Of a DNA stretch of 27,670 bases, positions 7,394-14,069 are shown one piece after another. The notes under the pieces are model-generated. The model was not told where the DNA came from and searched no databases. It saw nothing but the letters and a program-made list of their open reading frames with translations. This stretch comes from a virus. Position 1 is the stretch's first letter. Every line of letters begins with the position of its first letter. The stretch spans positions 1 to 27,670 of the IMG/VR virus record IMGVR_UViG_3300009091_000050; one strand, written 5' to 3'. The position numbers were made by a program, and so were the translations under genes.

Positions 7394-7474
7394 ATGAATA
7401 ACATTGATATTTATACAGCAGCTTTCTTTATCGGATCATTATTTTTTCTTTTTGTGATTGGAGTATTATGCTGA
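7394..7474 (+). CDS. Single-span membrane peptide, 26 aa
   Basis: This short frame fills the gap between two genes: it starts three bases after the previous stop and ends with a seven-base overlap of the next start. After a polar eight-residue head, residues 9-26 are uninterruptedly hydrophobic (AAFFIGSLFFLFVIGVLC), consistent with one membrane span. The ribosome site is weak (GGTGGT). It could be a real micro-protein or simply a translated leader. Confidence 0.4.
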   Translation: MNNIDIYTAAFFIGSLFFLFVIGVLC

Positions 7475-7659
7475 TTAAATTTTTATTGTGGTATCTGTTA
7501 ATAAATTGTAAAACTGTTATATGGGTAATTAATAATTATAGATTTAAAAATAAATATAGTTATAAAAATAGATTTATATATAATGGATGTTTTTATTTAC
7601 GATCACAGTTAGAAAATATCATTCTATTTTTAGAAGATAGAAAGAAGTATAGTTTATGA
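7468..7659 (+). CDS. Hypothetical basic, membrane-leaning protein, 63 aa
   Basis: A GGAG site (7460-7463) precedes the ATG. The first 20 residues are hydrophobic (LIKFLLWYLLI, then VIWVI) and are followed by a basic, tyrosine-rich middle, so membrane attachment through the N-terminus is plausible. The stop overlaps the next start in ATGA. No family recognised. Confidence 0.6.
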   Translation: MLIKFLLWYLLINCKTVIWVINNYRFKNKYSYKNRFIYNGCFYLRSQLENIILFLEDRKKYSL

Positions 7660-7847
7660 AAGAAAATTATAAAATAGATCCTTGTCCTTTCTGTGGAGGA
7701 GAAGCGGATATTATAAGAGGGAATATAGGAATATACTGCATTCGATCAAAATTTAAAATTTATTGTAAAGTATGTCAAGTTAGGCAAATTTTTCATAAAA
7801 CATTGAAAAGTGCTATTGCAGATTGGAATAGTAGAAAGAGGGCATAA
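7656..7847 (+). CDS. Lar-like restriction-alleviation family zinc ribbon
   Basis: The N-terminus reads DPCPFCGGEA (residues 8-17), the hallmark first knuckle of the Lar family. A second cysteine pair in YCKVCQ (37/40) completes a four-cysteine zinc ribbon, and the C-terminal AIADWNSRKR matches the family's usual WN-R ending. In the Rac prophage, Lar modulates type I restriction-modification; most phage members are untested. The gene is coupled by ATGA to the previous one and is followed directly by the next start. Assignment to the family is good, function in this phage is unproven. Confidence 0.75.
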   Translation: MKENYKIDPCPFCGGEADIIRGNIGIYCIRSKFKIYCKVCQVRQIFHKTLKSAIADWNSRKRA

Positions 7848-8789
7848 ATGATTATAAGTAAGCAGAATCTTCTTCCAGTTGCATTGACGAAACCGGATAA
7901 GAATATTCCGGTATTGGATTGTTTACGGATAGAAAGTGATGGCAGTAGTGCAGGAGGTAATGGAAAATCATTTATAGTTGTCTCGTCAGTACCCGAATCA
8001 ATTAAAAATAATGTAAGTAAAGTATATGGCAATGATAAATCCGAAGGTGTTACTATTACAAGTGAAACAGTAAAGGAGGTATTGAAAAATATTCCTTCAG
8101 ATAGTAAATACGGCGGATTGTTGGAACATACTGAAGTCGTAAGTGCAGACGGCAGTTCAGTTAATTTTGTTTTGTATGATGGAGCCAGAAAAAGAAATAT
8201 TTCCGGTAAGGTGAATCCGTCTTCATATCCACCATACAAGAAATTGTTTCAAAGAGCAATGAATAATAAGAAGTCGATTCAATTAGTTATTAACTCAAAA
8301 AGATTTCTTCCGTTAATTGATACATTGATTAAATGTTCCAATGATTCAGGTGATTTCTCGCCTATGTATATTGAATTTACACAAGAAAATGATATTATCA
8401 TGAGAATGATTAATCCAAAAACAGGACAAAGGTGTATTGGTATAATGTGGAGTAATAAAGGACAAGAAGCTAAATGGTTGGATGAATCTACTTTTGAGAA
8501 AGGATTGAAAGATGGAAATGTTGTGGATGTTAATAGGAGTAATATCAGTAATGATATTAATGATATGGATAATATTCAACATAGTTTACGTAATAAAAAT
8601 ATATCTTCAGGATTGGAAATTCATAAAGGAGGAAAAGTTTCCAAAGGAGCAAAGAGAACAGGAAATAGAAAGTTGTCTCGAATAATAGATAAAATGTGTC
8701 CGATGTGTGGAAAGTTTCATTTAGCAAGTGATGGTAAGTATGAATGGTGTAGTTGTATATCTGGATGCAATTATTTTAAGGAGGTTTAA
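7848..8789 (+). CDS. Possible DNA sliding-clamp-like protein with C-terminal zinc ribbon
   Basis: The middle of this 313-residue protein has a pattern reminiscent of DnaN-type clamps: a beta-rich run with SADGSSVNFVLYDG (99-112), GKVNPSSYPPY (120-130, compare GKFPDYERLIP) and a new domain-like start at INSKRFLPLIDTLIKC (148-163) followed by a strand pair. Residues 211-280 are low in hydrophobics and probably flexible. The tail carries CPMC (284/287) and CSCxxxC (301/303/307), a zinc-ribbon-like ending not found in ordinary clamps. Clamp assignment is tentative; the alternative is a phage-specific beta-rich protein. It starts immediately after the Lar-like gene. Confidence 0.6.
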   Translation: MIISKQNLLPVALTKPDKNIPVLDCLRIESDGSSAGGNGKSFIVVSSVPESIKNNVSKVYGNDKSEGVTITSETVKEVLKNIPSDSKYGGLLEHTEVVSADGSSVNFVLYDGARKRNISGKVNPSSYPPYKKLFQRAMNNKKSIQLVINSKRFLPLIDTLIKCSNDSGDFSPMYIEFTQENDIIMRMINPKTGQRCIGIMWSNKGQEAKWLDESTFEKGLKDGNVVDVNRSNISNDINDMDNIQHSLRNKNISSGLEIHKGGKVSKGAKRTGNRKLSRIIDKMCPMCGKFHLASDGKYEWCSCISGCNYFKEV

Positions 8790-8791
8790 CA

Positions 8792-9052
8792 ATGGGTTAT
8801 TCAGTCAGTGATTCAATAGTAAGAGTAGATAGTTTTTATAGAGGAAACTATAATTCTACTTATGCAGTTGATATGAAAGATTTCTGGTTAGAATTTTTTG
8901 CCATGAATGCATTAAGAAAAGCAATTATAAGAATGTATGTCGAATCGGGAGGACGACCTGATCCGGATGTTATATATATTTGTATTGAACCTTATCATAA
9001 AGACAATCGCCCTTTGTGCGTTACATTTACAAAAGAGGAGTGTAAAAAATGA
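8792..9052 (+). CDS. Hypothetical protein, 86 aa
   Basis: One of the best ribosome sites in the window (AAGGAGG) precedes the ATG, implying high translation. The product has an aromatic central helix (DFWLEFFAMNALRKAIIRMY) and ends in a charged tail. No family is recognised. Its stop overlaps the next start by ATGA. Confidence 0.75.
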   Translation: MGYSVSDSIVRVDSFYRGNYNSTYAVDMKDFWLEFFAMNALRKAIIRMYVESGGRPDPDVIYICIEPYHKDNRPLCVTFTKEECKK

Positions 9053-9255
9053 AATACATTTTGTATACATTAATTTATTCACTATTTTGTATATTTATAA
9101 GTTTATTGATTAAGGAAATTGATATTTTAAAAATTAGATCTATTCCAAGTTGGATTATAAAAGTATGTAAATTTACTTATAATGTATCGGCCGTTTTATT
9201 TATTACTGGAATGACTATTATCTTAATTTCAATATTATTAGGGGTTAAAATATGA
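9049..9255 (+). CDS. Two-span membrane protein, 68 aa
   Basis: Residues 3-22 and 46-66 are hydrophobic enough to span the membrane, joined by a short basic loop (KEIDILKIRSIPSWIIKVCK). Both gene ends are ATGA overlaps with neighbours. A holin would have this size and topology, but there is no endolysin nearby, so I do not assign that role. Confidence 0.7.
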   Translation: MKYILYTLIYSLFCIFISLLIKEIDILKIRSIPSWIIKVCKFTYNVSAVLFITGMTIILISILLGVKI

Positions 9256-9635
9256 AAATAGTTACCGGAGTTGAAGTTATGGAATGTACACCTATGCATG
9301 GAGCAAATAATATTGTAAGAATTGCTCACAATGGGGTATTGGAAAATGAAGAAGTTGTCGGAAAAACATTTATTAATAGTAAAGGAGAAAAGATTATTAT
9401 TGGTATATCAAAAGTAGTTCAAGAAACTTTAGGATTGCCGATTCTTGAATTTGAGCGTATAGATAATGAAATGAAAAATTTAAGAAAAGCTTATTTTAAG
9501 GCAATAACGGATTTTATTGAAGCGAATAATAAAATACAAAAGTTAGAAGAAATAATTACAAAAGGTGCAAAAGCTGATTTCTTTCGACGATTTCAATATT
9601 TCATAACAGGTAAATTTAAATATTTAATTCATTGA
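9252..9635 (+). CDS. Hypothetical protein with coiled-coil segment, 127 aa
   Basis: The first 65 residues look beta-rich; residues 70-105 are a charged helix able to form a coiled coil. The tail (FFRRFQYFITGKFKYLI) is aromatic and basic, perhaps an amphipathic membrane-contacting helix. Start is fixed by an ATGA overlap with the two-span membrane protein, which may be its partner. No family recognised. Confidence 0.65.
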   Translation: MKIVTGVEVMECTPMHGANNIVRIAHNGVLENEEVVGKTFINSKGEKIIIGISKVVQETLGLPILEFERIDNEMKNLRKAYFKAITDFIEANNKIQKLEEIITKGAKADFFRRFQYFITGKFKYLIH

Positions 9636-9654
9636 ATTTATAGAAAGGATGCAT

Positions 9655-9708
9655 ATGTCAAAAATTCCAGTAGTTTATATAATAGGTCCGTTCTACATCA
9701 TAACATGA
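9655..9708 (+). pseudogene. 17-codon remnant resembling the start of a DUF4406/deoxyribosyltransferase-like gene
   Basis: An AGAAAGGA ribosome site is followed by an ATG and 17 codons before TGA. The peptide MSKIPVVYIIGPF resembles the first strand and GPF turn of phage nucleoside 2-deoxyribosyltransferase-like proteins (VxYxAGPFR). The frame then stops and the next gene begins 13 bases later. This looks like a decayed or truncated gene, or a very short leader peptide. The match covers only about 12 residues. Confidence 0.3.
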
Positions 9709-9721
9709 AGGGAATAATTTT

Positions 9722-10084
9722 ATGAATGATACAAACGGAAATGAAAAAGTAATTCAATTGATGAATAATGCAATAGATGAAGCGATAGGGCTTATTAATA
9801 AAGCAGTATTGGAAATATTGAAGGATTTTCGAGAAAAAGCAATAAAGACATTGTCTCTTGCACAGAATAAATTGAATATGGAAAGTGAGGATTCTTCGAT
9901 CGATAAAGAGTTTAAAATTGATGATAGAGTATGGTGCTTAATTTCAGGTTCAGGTTATATTGCAGGAAAAATTACAGGTATATCTTTTAATGATAATTAT
10001 ATTGTATCATTAATTGCAGGTCCAAATAAATTCAATCAAGAAGTTTATGCAAAAGAAAGTCAACTGAAAGTAAGAAAGGTGTGA
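9722..10084 (+). CDS. Hypothetical protein: helix plus SH3-like beta domain, 120 aa
   Basis: The ATG follows GAAGGGAA. Residues 1-55 are an amphipathic helix region. Residues 62-118 (starting FKIDDRVWCL) read as five short strands with the charged turn and GxIxGI pattern common to KOW/SH3-like barrels in small phage proteins. Function is unknown; nucleic-acid or protein contact would be usual for such a barrel. Confidence 0.7.
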   Translation: MNDTNGNEKVIQLMNNAIDEAIGLINKAVLEILKDFREKAIKTLSLAQNKLNMESEDSSIDKEFKIDDRVWCLISGSGYIAGKITGISFNDNYIVSLIAGPNKFNQEVYAKESQLKVRKV

Positions 10085-10087
10085 TAT

Positions 10088-10312
10088 ATGATTAAATCTA
10101 CAGTAAAAATTGAAAAAGAAAGTAATTTTAACTTTCCATGTATAATGATTTCAAATTATGATGGAAGCATAGTTCTTTTTATAAGCGAAAGTGAAGGTAT
10201 TTATCTTGATTCCGGAAGGGATACCTGTAGTAATAATATTGGTAAATATAGTAAATACTTCGTAATAAGTAATTTTCAATTATTTAAAGGATCTATAACA
10301 TTAGAGCAATGA
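10088..10312 (+). CDS. Conserved-type small phage protein, 74 aa
   Basis: Starts three bases after the previous stop with an AGAAAGG site. The pattern FPCIMISNYDGSIVLFISESEG and the ending SNFQLFKGSITL resemble a widespread family of small phage proteins of unknown function that read KNxDGxIVLF and FxxFxGxITL. The fold is probably all-beta. It is cytosolic by composition. Confidence 0.7.
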   Translation: MIKSTVKIEKESNFNFPCIMISNYDGSIVLFISESEGIYLDSGRDTCSNNIGKYSKYFVISNFQLFKGSITLEQ

Positions 10313-10325
10313 AAGGAACATTTCT

Positions 10326-10769
10326 ATGGCGCTCACTCCTATGCATACAATAGTAGGGATATCATTAGTAAAAATAATTCCAAATCCGTTTATCGGTATA
10401 TTGTCTGCATTCTTGAGTCATTTTATTTTGGATCTATATCCGGAATGCAACCTTAATGATTGTAAATCGAAAACGACTATTGCATTATTTGGTATAGTTG
10501 AATTGTTTTTATTCGGATTGATTATAACTGAAGCAATTAATAATTTGTCAATAGTAATAGTTGCCGGTGCAATATCCGCCAACATACCGGATATATGGGA
10601 TGCGGTTAATGTAAAAAGAGGAAAGAAAAGATTTTGGTGCTGTCATCCTAAAGGGTGGTTTCCGATTTGTTCCGATATATGGTCTCAATCATCATTGAAC
10701 ATTGAAGCAAATATGATGTTGGATTTACTATTTATTGGATTGCTGTTATTTCTAAAATGGGAAGGTTAA
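10326..10769 (+). CDS. YdjM-like membrane-bound metal-dependent hydrolase family protein
   Basis: This 147-residue membrane protein starts TPMHTIVG and then has LSHFILDLYPE, the N-terminal H and HxxxD arrangement of the YdjM/DUF457 family. Hydrophobic segments at about 10-36, 51-72, 76-88 and 130-143 suggest three or four spans. Possible metal ligands are H7, H32, D36, D89 and D92. Family members in bacteria include LexA-regulated proteins of unclear substrate. A phage copy could alter host lipids or envelope, but substrate is unknown. A GAAAGGAAC ribosome site supports the start. Confidence 0.7.
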   Translation: MALTPMHTIVGISLVKIIPNPFIGILSAFLSHFILDLYPECNLNDCKSKTTIALFGIVELFLFGLIITEAINNLSIVIVAGAISANIPDIWDAVNVKRGKKRFWCCHPKGWFPICSDIWSQSSLNIEANMMLDLLFIGLLLFLKWEG

Positions 10770-10777
10770 ATAAGTTT

Positions 10778-10990
10778 ATGTGTAATTTACCAACTTGTCG
10801 TAGTCAAGACTCATTGGATTGTTTTGAATGCCTTCACAGATCAATAGATTCGAATAAATGTATCAATTGTGGATGTAAATTGATAGGAGATGGTATAAAA
10901 ATCGTTCGACATTGTGAGAAGATCAGTGAATTAATCGATATAAGTAGTATAAAACCGGATGGTAATCCAATTTATTGTCGTAAACATTAA
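10778..10990 (+). CDS. Cysteine-rich probable zinc-binding protein, 70 aa
   Basis: Cysteines occur at 2, 7, 15, 18, 28, 31, 33, 46 and 67 of the 70-residue product; the pairs CFEC and CINCGC suit one or two zinc sites. I chose the ATG at 10778 because GGAAGG (10759-10764) sits at a usable distance; an in-frame ATG at 10757 would add seven residues and overlap the membrane-protein gene by 13 bases without a good site. No family recognised. Such proteins often bind nucleic acid, but this is only a possibility here. Confidence 0.65.
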   Translation: MCNLPTCRSQDSLDCFECLHRSIDSNKCINCGCKLIGDGIKIVRHCEKISELIDISSIKPDGNPIYCRKH

Positions 10991-11008
10991 CAACGGGGAG
11001 TTTCAAAG

Positions 11009-11347
11009 ATGAGAAAAAATGTTAATGACAACAGCAAGAAAGAAAGTGCCGGCTCTTCCAGCGGGATATATAAAAGATTTTTAAAAAGAAAGTATGGCAG
11101 TAAAAGAGGAAGGATAGTGTGTTGTTGGTTGGTTGATAAAAAGCATAATGATAATAATAATAACAGGCAAAAAAGAGAATTGTTGAATAAACCTATATGT
11201 TTATGTCTTGATAGAACAAAACGTTTTATTAATGGAGGAACAATATTCCCGGATAAGAAGAAGGATTGTCCTGAATGCTTTTGGAGAGATAGACAACTGA
11301 ATCAATATGCATCTGATGATATGGGAAAAATGCGAAGATGTAAATAA
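11009..11347 (+). CDS. Hypothetical basic protein, 112 aa
   Basis: A CGGGGAG site precedes the ATG. The product is strongly basic (GSKRGR, KRELLNK, KMRRCK) with low-complexity Asn in the middle (residues 49-52) and six cysteines, including CLC at 64-66 and CPEC at 87-90. A metal-binding, nucleic-acid-contacting role is conceivable. It is the last gene before a terminator, so it closes the second operon. Confidence 0.65.
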   Translation: MRKNVNDNSKKESAGSSSGIYKRFLKRKYGSKRGRIVCCWLVDKKHNDNNNNRQKRELLNKPICLCLDRTKRFINGGTIFPDKKKDCPECFWRDRQLNQYASDDMGKMRRCK

Positions 11348-11372
11348 AATAAATATTTAAATTTATAAAATT

Positions 11373-11411
11373 ATCTTAACTATATTGATTTATAGTTAAG
11401 ATTTTTTTTTT
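11373..11411 (+). terminator. Intrinsic (Rho-independent) terminator
   Basis: A perfect 12-bp inverted repeat (ATCTTAACTATA, 11373-11384, with its complement at 11391-11402) encloses a six-base loop and runs straight into ten T residues (11402-11411). The stem is A+T-rich but long, and the U-tract is excellent. It separates the accessory operon from the virion operon. Confidence 0.85.
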
Positions 11412-11412
11412 G

Positions 11413-11441
11413 TTGCATTTTTAAAAAACGGAGCATATATT
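11413..11441 (+). promoter_or_regulatory. Candidate late promoter
   Basis: Directly after the terminator, TTGCAT (11413-11418) and TATATT (11436-11441) are separated by exactly 17 bases. The -10 element matches five of six sigma-70 consensus positions, the -35 only three. Position between a terminator and the packaging genes makes a promoter likely here, but a phage-specific sigma site cannot be excluded. Confidence 0.4.
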
Positions 11442-11506
11442 TAGTTTAAGAAAGAGTAATATTCAATAACATCGTTTCAACACTAAATTTTTACGGATTG
11501 TAAATT

Positions 11507-11941
11507 ATGGGACAACCAAAAGGATATCATCCACCGCACCATTGGAAAAAAGGTGAATCAGGAAATCCCGGTGGAAGACCTAAAGGTTCTACGGATGTTC
11601 GCTCATTCAAGGACATACTTGACAAAATAGGAAAGGAAGATTTAATTAATAGTCCAATAGTGCCATTGAAGATAAAAAGAAAATTTTATTCAATGTCGCC
11701 TATTACAAAAAAAGAAGCAGTAATGCATCTTGTGTATCTTTCAGCAATGGAGAGGAAGGATTGGGCTGTTCGATATATTGCTGACTATTCTGAAGGAAAA
11801 CCAAAAGAGTTTCATGAGATTACAAAAAAGAATGTTACAGTCGATATAGATGACGAAAAGAATGTGAAAATTACGGAAGGAGATGAAATAGGAACTGATG
11901 AAGAAACTATTGTTACTTCTTCTGATAACAATAACAAATAG
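11507..11941 (+). CDS. DUF5681-containing protein, probable small terminase subunit
   Basis: Residues 12-28 (HWKKGESGNPGGRPKGS) are a near-perfect DUF5681 signature, a motif at the N-terminus of phage proteins commonly encoded just before the large terminase. Small terminases bind the packaging site on DNA and regulate the large subunit. Helices at 33-95 and an acidic, low-complexity tail follow. There is no strong ribosome site upstream of 11507, but the signature begins within a dozen residues of this ATG. Small-terminase role is inferred from position plus family. Confidence 0.75.
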   Translation: MGQPKGYHPPHHWKKGESGNPGGRPKGSTDVRSFKDILDKIGKEDLINSPIVPLKIKRKFYSMSPITKKEAVMHLVYLSAMERKDWAVRYIADYSEGKPKEFHEITKKNVTVDIDDEKNVKITEGDEIGTDEETIVTSSDNNNK

Positions 11942-11948
11942 CTTTTCT

Positions 11949-13190
11949 ATGTCGTATGATTTAAACATTCATATTACGAAACGCTTCTTCAACGATAAAT
12001 TTTTCCCTTATCTTCATTGCCAATGTCCACTACAAATAATCTACGGTGGTGCTTCGTCCGGTAAAAGTGTATTTGCAGCTCAACGTAGAGTTATTGCGAT
12101 GATACGTGAACCACGCAATTATATTATTACCCGCAAAGTTGCCGATACAATACGAACATCGGTATTTTCCGAAACTGAAAAAGCAATTTACAGTTTAAGA
12201 CTTCAGGATCATTTTAATATCAATAAATCAACTATGGAAATTGAGTACAATGTTGATGGAAGAAAAATGTATTTTAGAGGTCTTGATGATGTTGCAAAAA
12301 TAAAATCGATAACTGTTCCAGTGGGAGTGATTACCGATATTGAAATTGAAGAAGCAACTGAAGTCACTGAGGACGATTACGAACAGCTTGATTTAAGAAT
12401 GAGAGGTATCGCACCATGCATAAAAAGAATGTGTCTATACTTCAATCCTATTTTTCGTAATCATTGGATAATTAAAAAATGGTTTAATGGTCAATGGGTA
12501 CTTCGAAGATATATTGAAGGAAATATTTTAATTCTTCACTCTAATCATAAAGACAATAAATTTCTTGATCAGCAGGACCATGACAAGATTGAATCAAAGA
12601 TAGGTTATTTTCATGATGTATATGCAAAAGGAAAACCGGGTGTTCTCGGTGATTTAATTCTTACAAATTGGACTATTGGTGATTGCAAGGATCTTCATTT
12701 TGATAATACGGTTTATGGCCTTGATTTTGGATTCTCGAATGATCCTGCTGCAGTTTTAAAAATTGGAGTTGATAAATCAAGGAAGACTTTATATATACAG
12801 CAAGAGGTATATGTATATGGTTCAACAAATGATGTGTTAGCAGCACAATCGAAGCAAATGTGTGGCCTTTCTCCAGTGTGGTGTGACAATGCAGAACCAA
12901 AATCAATACGTGAAATGCATAATCAGGGAGAAAACAGAATTAATGCACAGCCTGTTATTAAAGGTAAAGATTCAGTATGGCATGCAATTCAATGGCTGCA
13001 GCAATGGAATATTGTAATTGATAAAGGATGCATTGAAACTATTAATGAAGTTTCGTGTTGGCAATGGATGAAGAATAAACAAGGTGAGAAAATCAATGAA
13101 CCAGCACCTGGACCTGATCATGCTATAGCTGCACTTCGGTACGGTACGGAAAAGATCAGGTTGGGTGCTGGTGTCAGTTGTTCTACTTAA
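11949..13190 (+). CDS. terL: Terminase large subunit (PBSX/Terminase_3 type)
   Basis: This motor-nuclease pumps DNA into the prohead. Numbered from the ATG at 11949 (413 aa): Walker A GGASSGKS at 33-40; Walker B and catalytic glutamate in VITDIEIEEATE (127-138); nuclease acidic residues D259 (GLDFGFSNDPA), D313 (WCDNAEP) and D390 (GPDHAIAALRYG). The layout is that of PBSX XtmB-type enzymes. Start choice is uncertain. An ATG at 11898 lies in the same frame inside the upstream gene with GGAAGGAG 15 bases before it, but would add a hydrophobic KKLLLLLLIT leader unlike the family. The 11949 start sits seven bases after the upstream stop, suiting reinitiation. Confidence 0.92.
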   Translation: MSYDLNIHITKRFFNDKFFPYLHCQCPLQIIYGGASSGKSVFAAQRRVIAMIREPRNYIITRKVADTIRTSVFSETEKAIYSLRLQDHFNINKSTMEIEYNVDGRKMYFRGLDDVAKIKSITVPVGVITDIEIEEATEVTEDDYEQLDLRMRGIAPCIKRMCLYFNPIFRNHWIIKKWFNGQWVLRRYIEGNILILHSNHKDNKFLDQQDHDKIESKIGYFHDVYAKGKPGVLGDLILTNWTIGDCKDLHFDNTVYGLDFGFSNDPAAVLKIGVDKSRKTLYIQQEVYVYGSTNDVLAAQSKQMCGLSPVWCDNAEPKSIREMHNQGENRINAQPVIKGKDSVWHAIQWLQQWNIVIDKGCIETINEVSCWQWMKNKQGEKINEPAPGPDHAIAALRYGTEKIRLGAGVSCST

Positions 13191-13201
13191 GAAAGGTTTT
13201 T

Positions 13202-13471
13202 ATGATTCAATCAGATGTAAATGAAGTAAAGAAGTTCATTGATGAAAAGATGGAAGAATTTAAGCTGTCTATTGATGGATATCTTTCCAGTATTCAGAAG
13301 TGTAGTATTAATTTTGCAAGTAAAGAAAATAATGATCAGTTTAGTAAGAGAGTTAATGCTATTCTTGTAATCTCTCGATGGGCAGTGAACAATAAAGTAG
13401 ATATTCAATTTGATCAAGCGTTGGGCCTTATTGATGCACTGTCGAAAGAAATAGAAGAATTGAGAAGATAA
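13202..13471 (+). CDS. Hypothetical helical protein, 89 aa
   Basis: An AAGAAAGG site precedes the ATG at 13202; an upstream in-frame TTG at 13178 overlaps the terminase and is less likely. The product is predicted helical with a charged C-terminus (DALSKEIEELRR) and no recognised motif. It sits between terminase and a membrane-anchored coiled-coil gene. Confidence 0.65.
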   Translation: MIQSDVNEVKKFIDEKMEEFKLSIDGYLSSIQKCSINFASKENNDQFSKRVNAILVISRWAVNNKVDIQFDQALGLIDALSKEIEELRR

Positions 13472-13472
13472 A

Positions 13473-13754
13473 ATGAAACAAATATCAAAATTCAGTTGGT
13501 TGATTCAAATTGTATTGACTACAATTGTTCTGTTATTCGGTTTTAATTATACAAATGGTAAGAACTGTCAACTTCTTGAACAGACGGCAGTAATAACAAA
13601 ACAAAATACTATTGACATAACTGAGCTTCGTAAGGCTGATGAAAAAGTATATGAGAAATTAGTTAATGAAATTCATCAGCTTGATAAATCAATTGTAGAA
13701 TTGACAGTTGAAATAAGATATTTAAAAGATAAGAGGTATAAATATGGCAACTGA
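13473..13754 (+). CDS. Membrane-anchored coiled-coil protein, 93 aa
   Basis: Residues 9-27 (WLIQIVLTTIVLLFGFNY) form one transmembrane segment behind a short basic N-terminus, so the C-terminal coiled coil (about 34-88, heptad-like LEQTAV, ITELRKAD, LVNEIHQLD) should face outside the cytoplasm. The topology resembles inner-membrane spanins or coiled-coil holin-associated proteins, but without an endolysin or outer spanin nearby the lysis role is only a possibility. It starts two bases after the previous stop and overlaps the next gene by 11 bases. Confidence 0.7.
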   Translation: MKQISKFSWLIQIVLTTIVLLFGFNYTNGKNCQLLEQTAVITKQNTIDITELRKADEKVYEKLVNEIHQLDKSIVELTVEIRYLKDKRYKYGN

Positions 13755-14055
13755 AAAAGTTAAAGTACCTATTAATGGAAACGAAGCTGAAAGGAATGGA
13801 TGGTTGGAAAATATTTCTCAATACCTTTCCGCTGGAAAAGATGTTGAATTTGTTGATAGGGAAACCGGAGTTGATATTAATATATCTCGAATTATTATTA
13901 ATGGTGCTGGTAATGTAACTATATGGGAAAAAGGATGTATTAAGGCGGATGGTCAATCTATTGCATTAACGGCAGGAGAAGTGCATAATATTGGCGGAAT
14001 TCATGGAATTAATATTTCAGATACAAGTGCAACAGGAATACATGTAAAGATTTAA
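13744..14055 (+). CDS. Stand-alone copy of a virion-associated beta domain
   Basis: Residues 22-103 of this 103-aa protein match residues about 680-761 of the next gene product: both read NISQY, then a short VxFVD strand, a GxVxIxxKG turn, SIxLTAGxxHxxGGIHGI and end in GIHxK. The pattern suggests a small all-beta domain, perhaps a trimer-forming or attachment module on a spike or decoration protein. Within the window it is found only in these two adjacent genes, pointing to a local duplication or domain gain. An AAGAGG site precedes the ATG. Its biochemical role is unknown. Confidence 0.75.
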   Translation: MATEKVKVPINGNEAERNGWLENISQYLSAGKDVEFVDRETGVDINISRIIINGAGNVTIWEKGCIKADGQSIALTAGEVHNIGGIHGINISDTSATGIHVKI

Positions 14056-14069
14056 GGAACAAAGTCTAT

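Noticed and set aside
7793-8239. 148-codon minus-strand frame
   Set aside because: It lies opposite the well-supported 7848 gene, has no ribosome site context, and its composition is that of an antisense shadow.
13473-13754. Spanin or holin assignment for the membrane coiled-coil protein
   Set aside because: Topology would fit, but no endolysin, outer spanin or other lysis gene is near, so the function is not supported.
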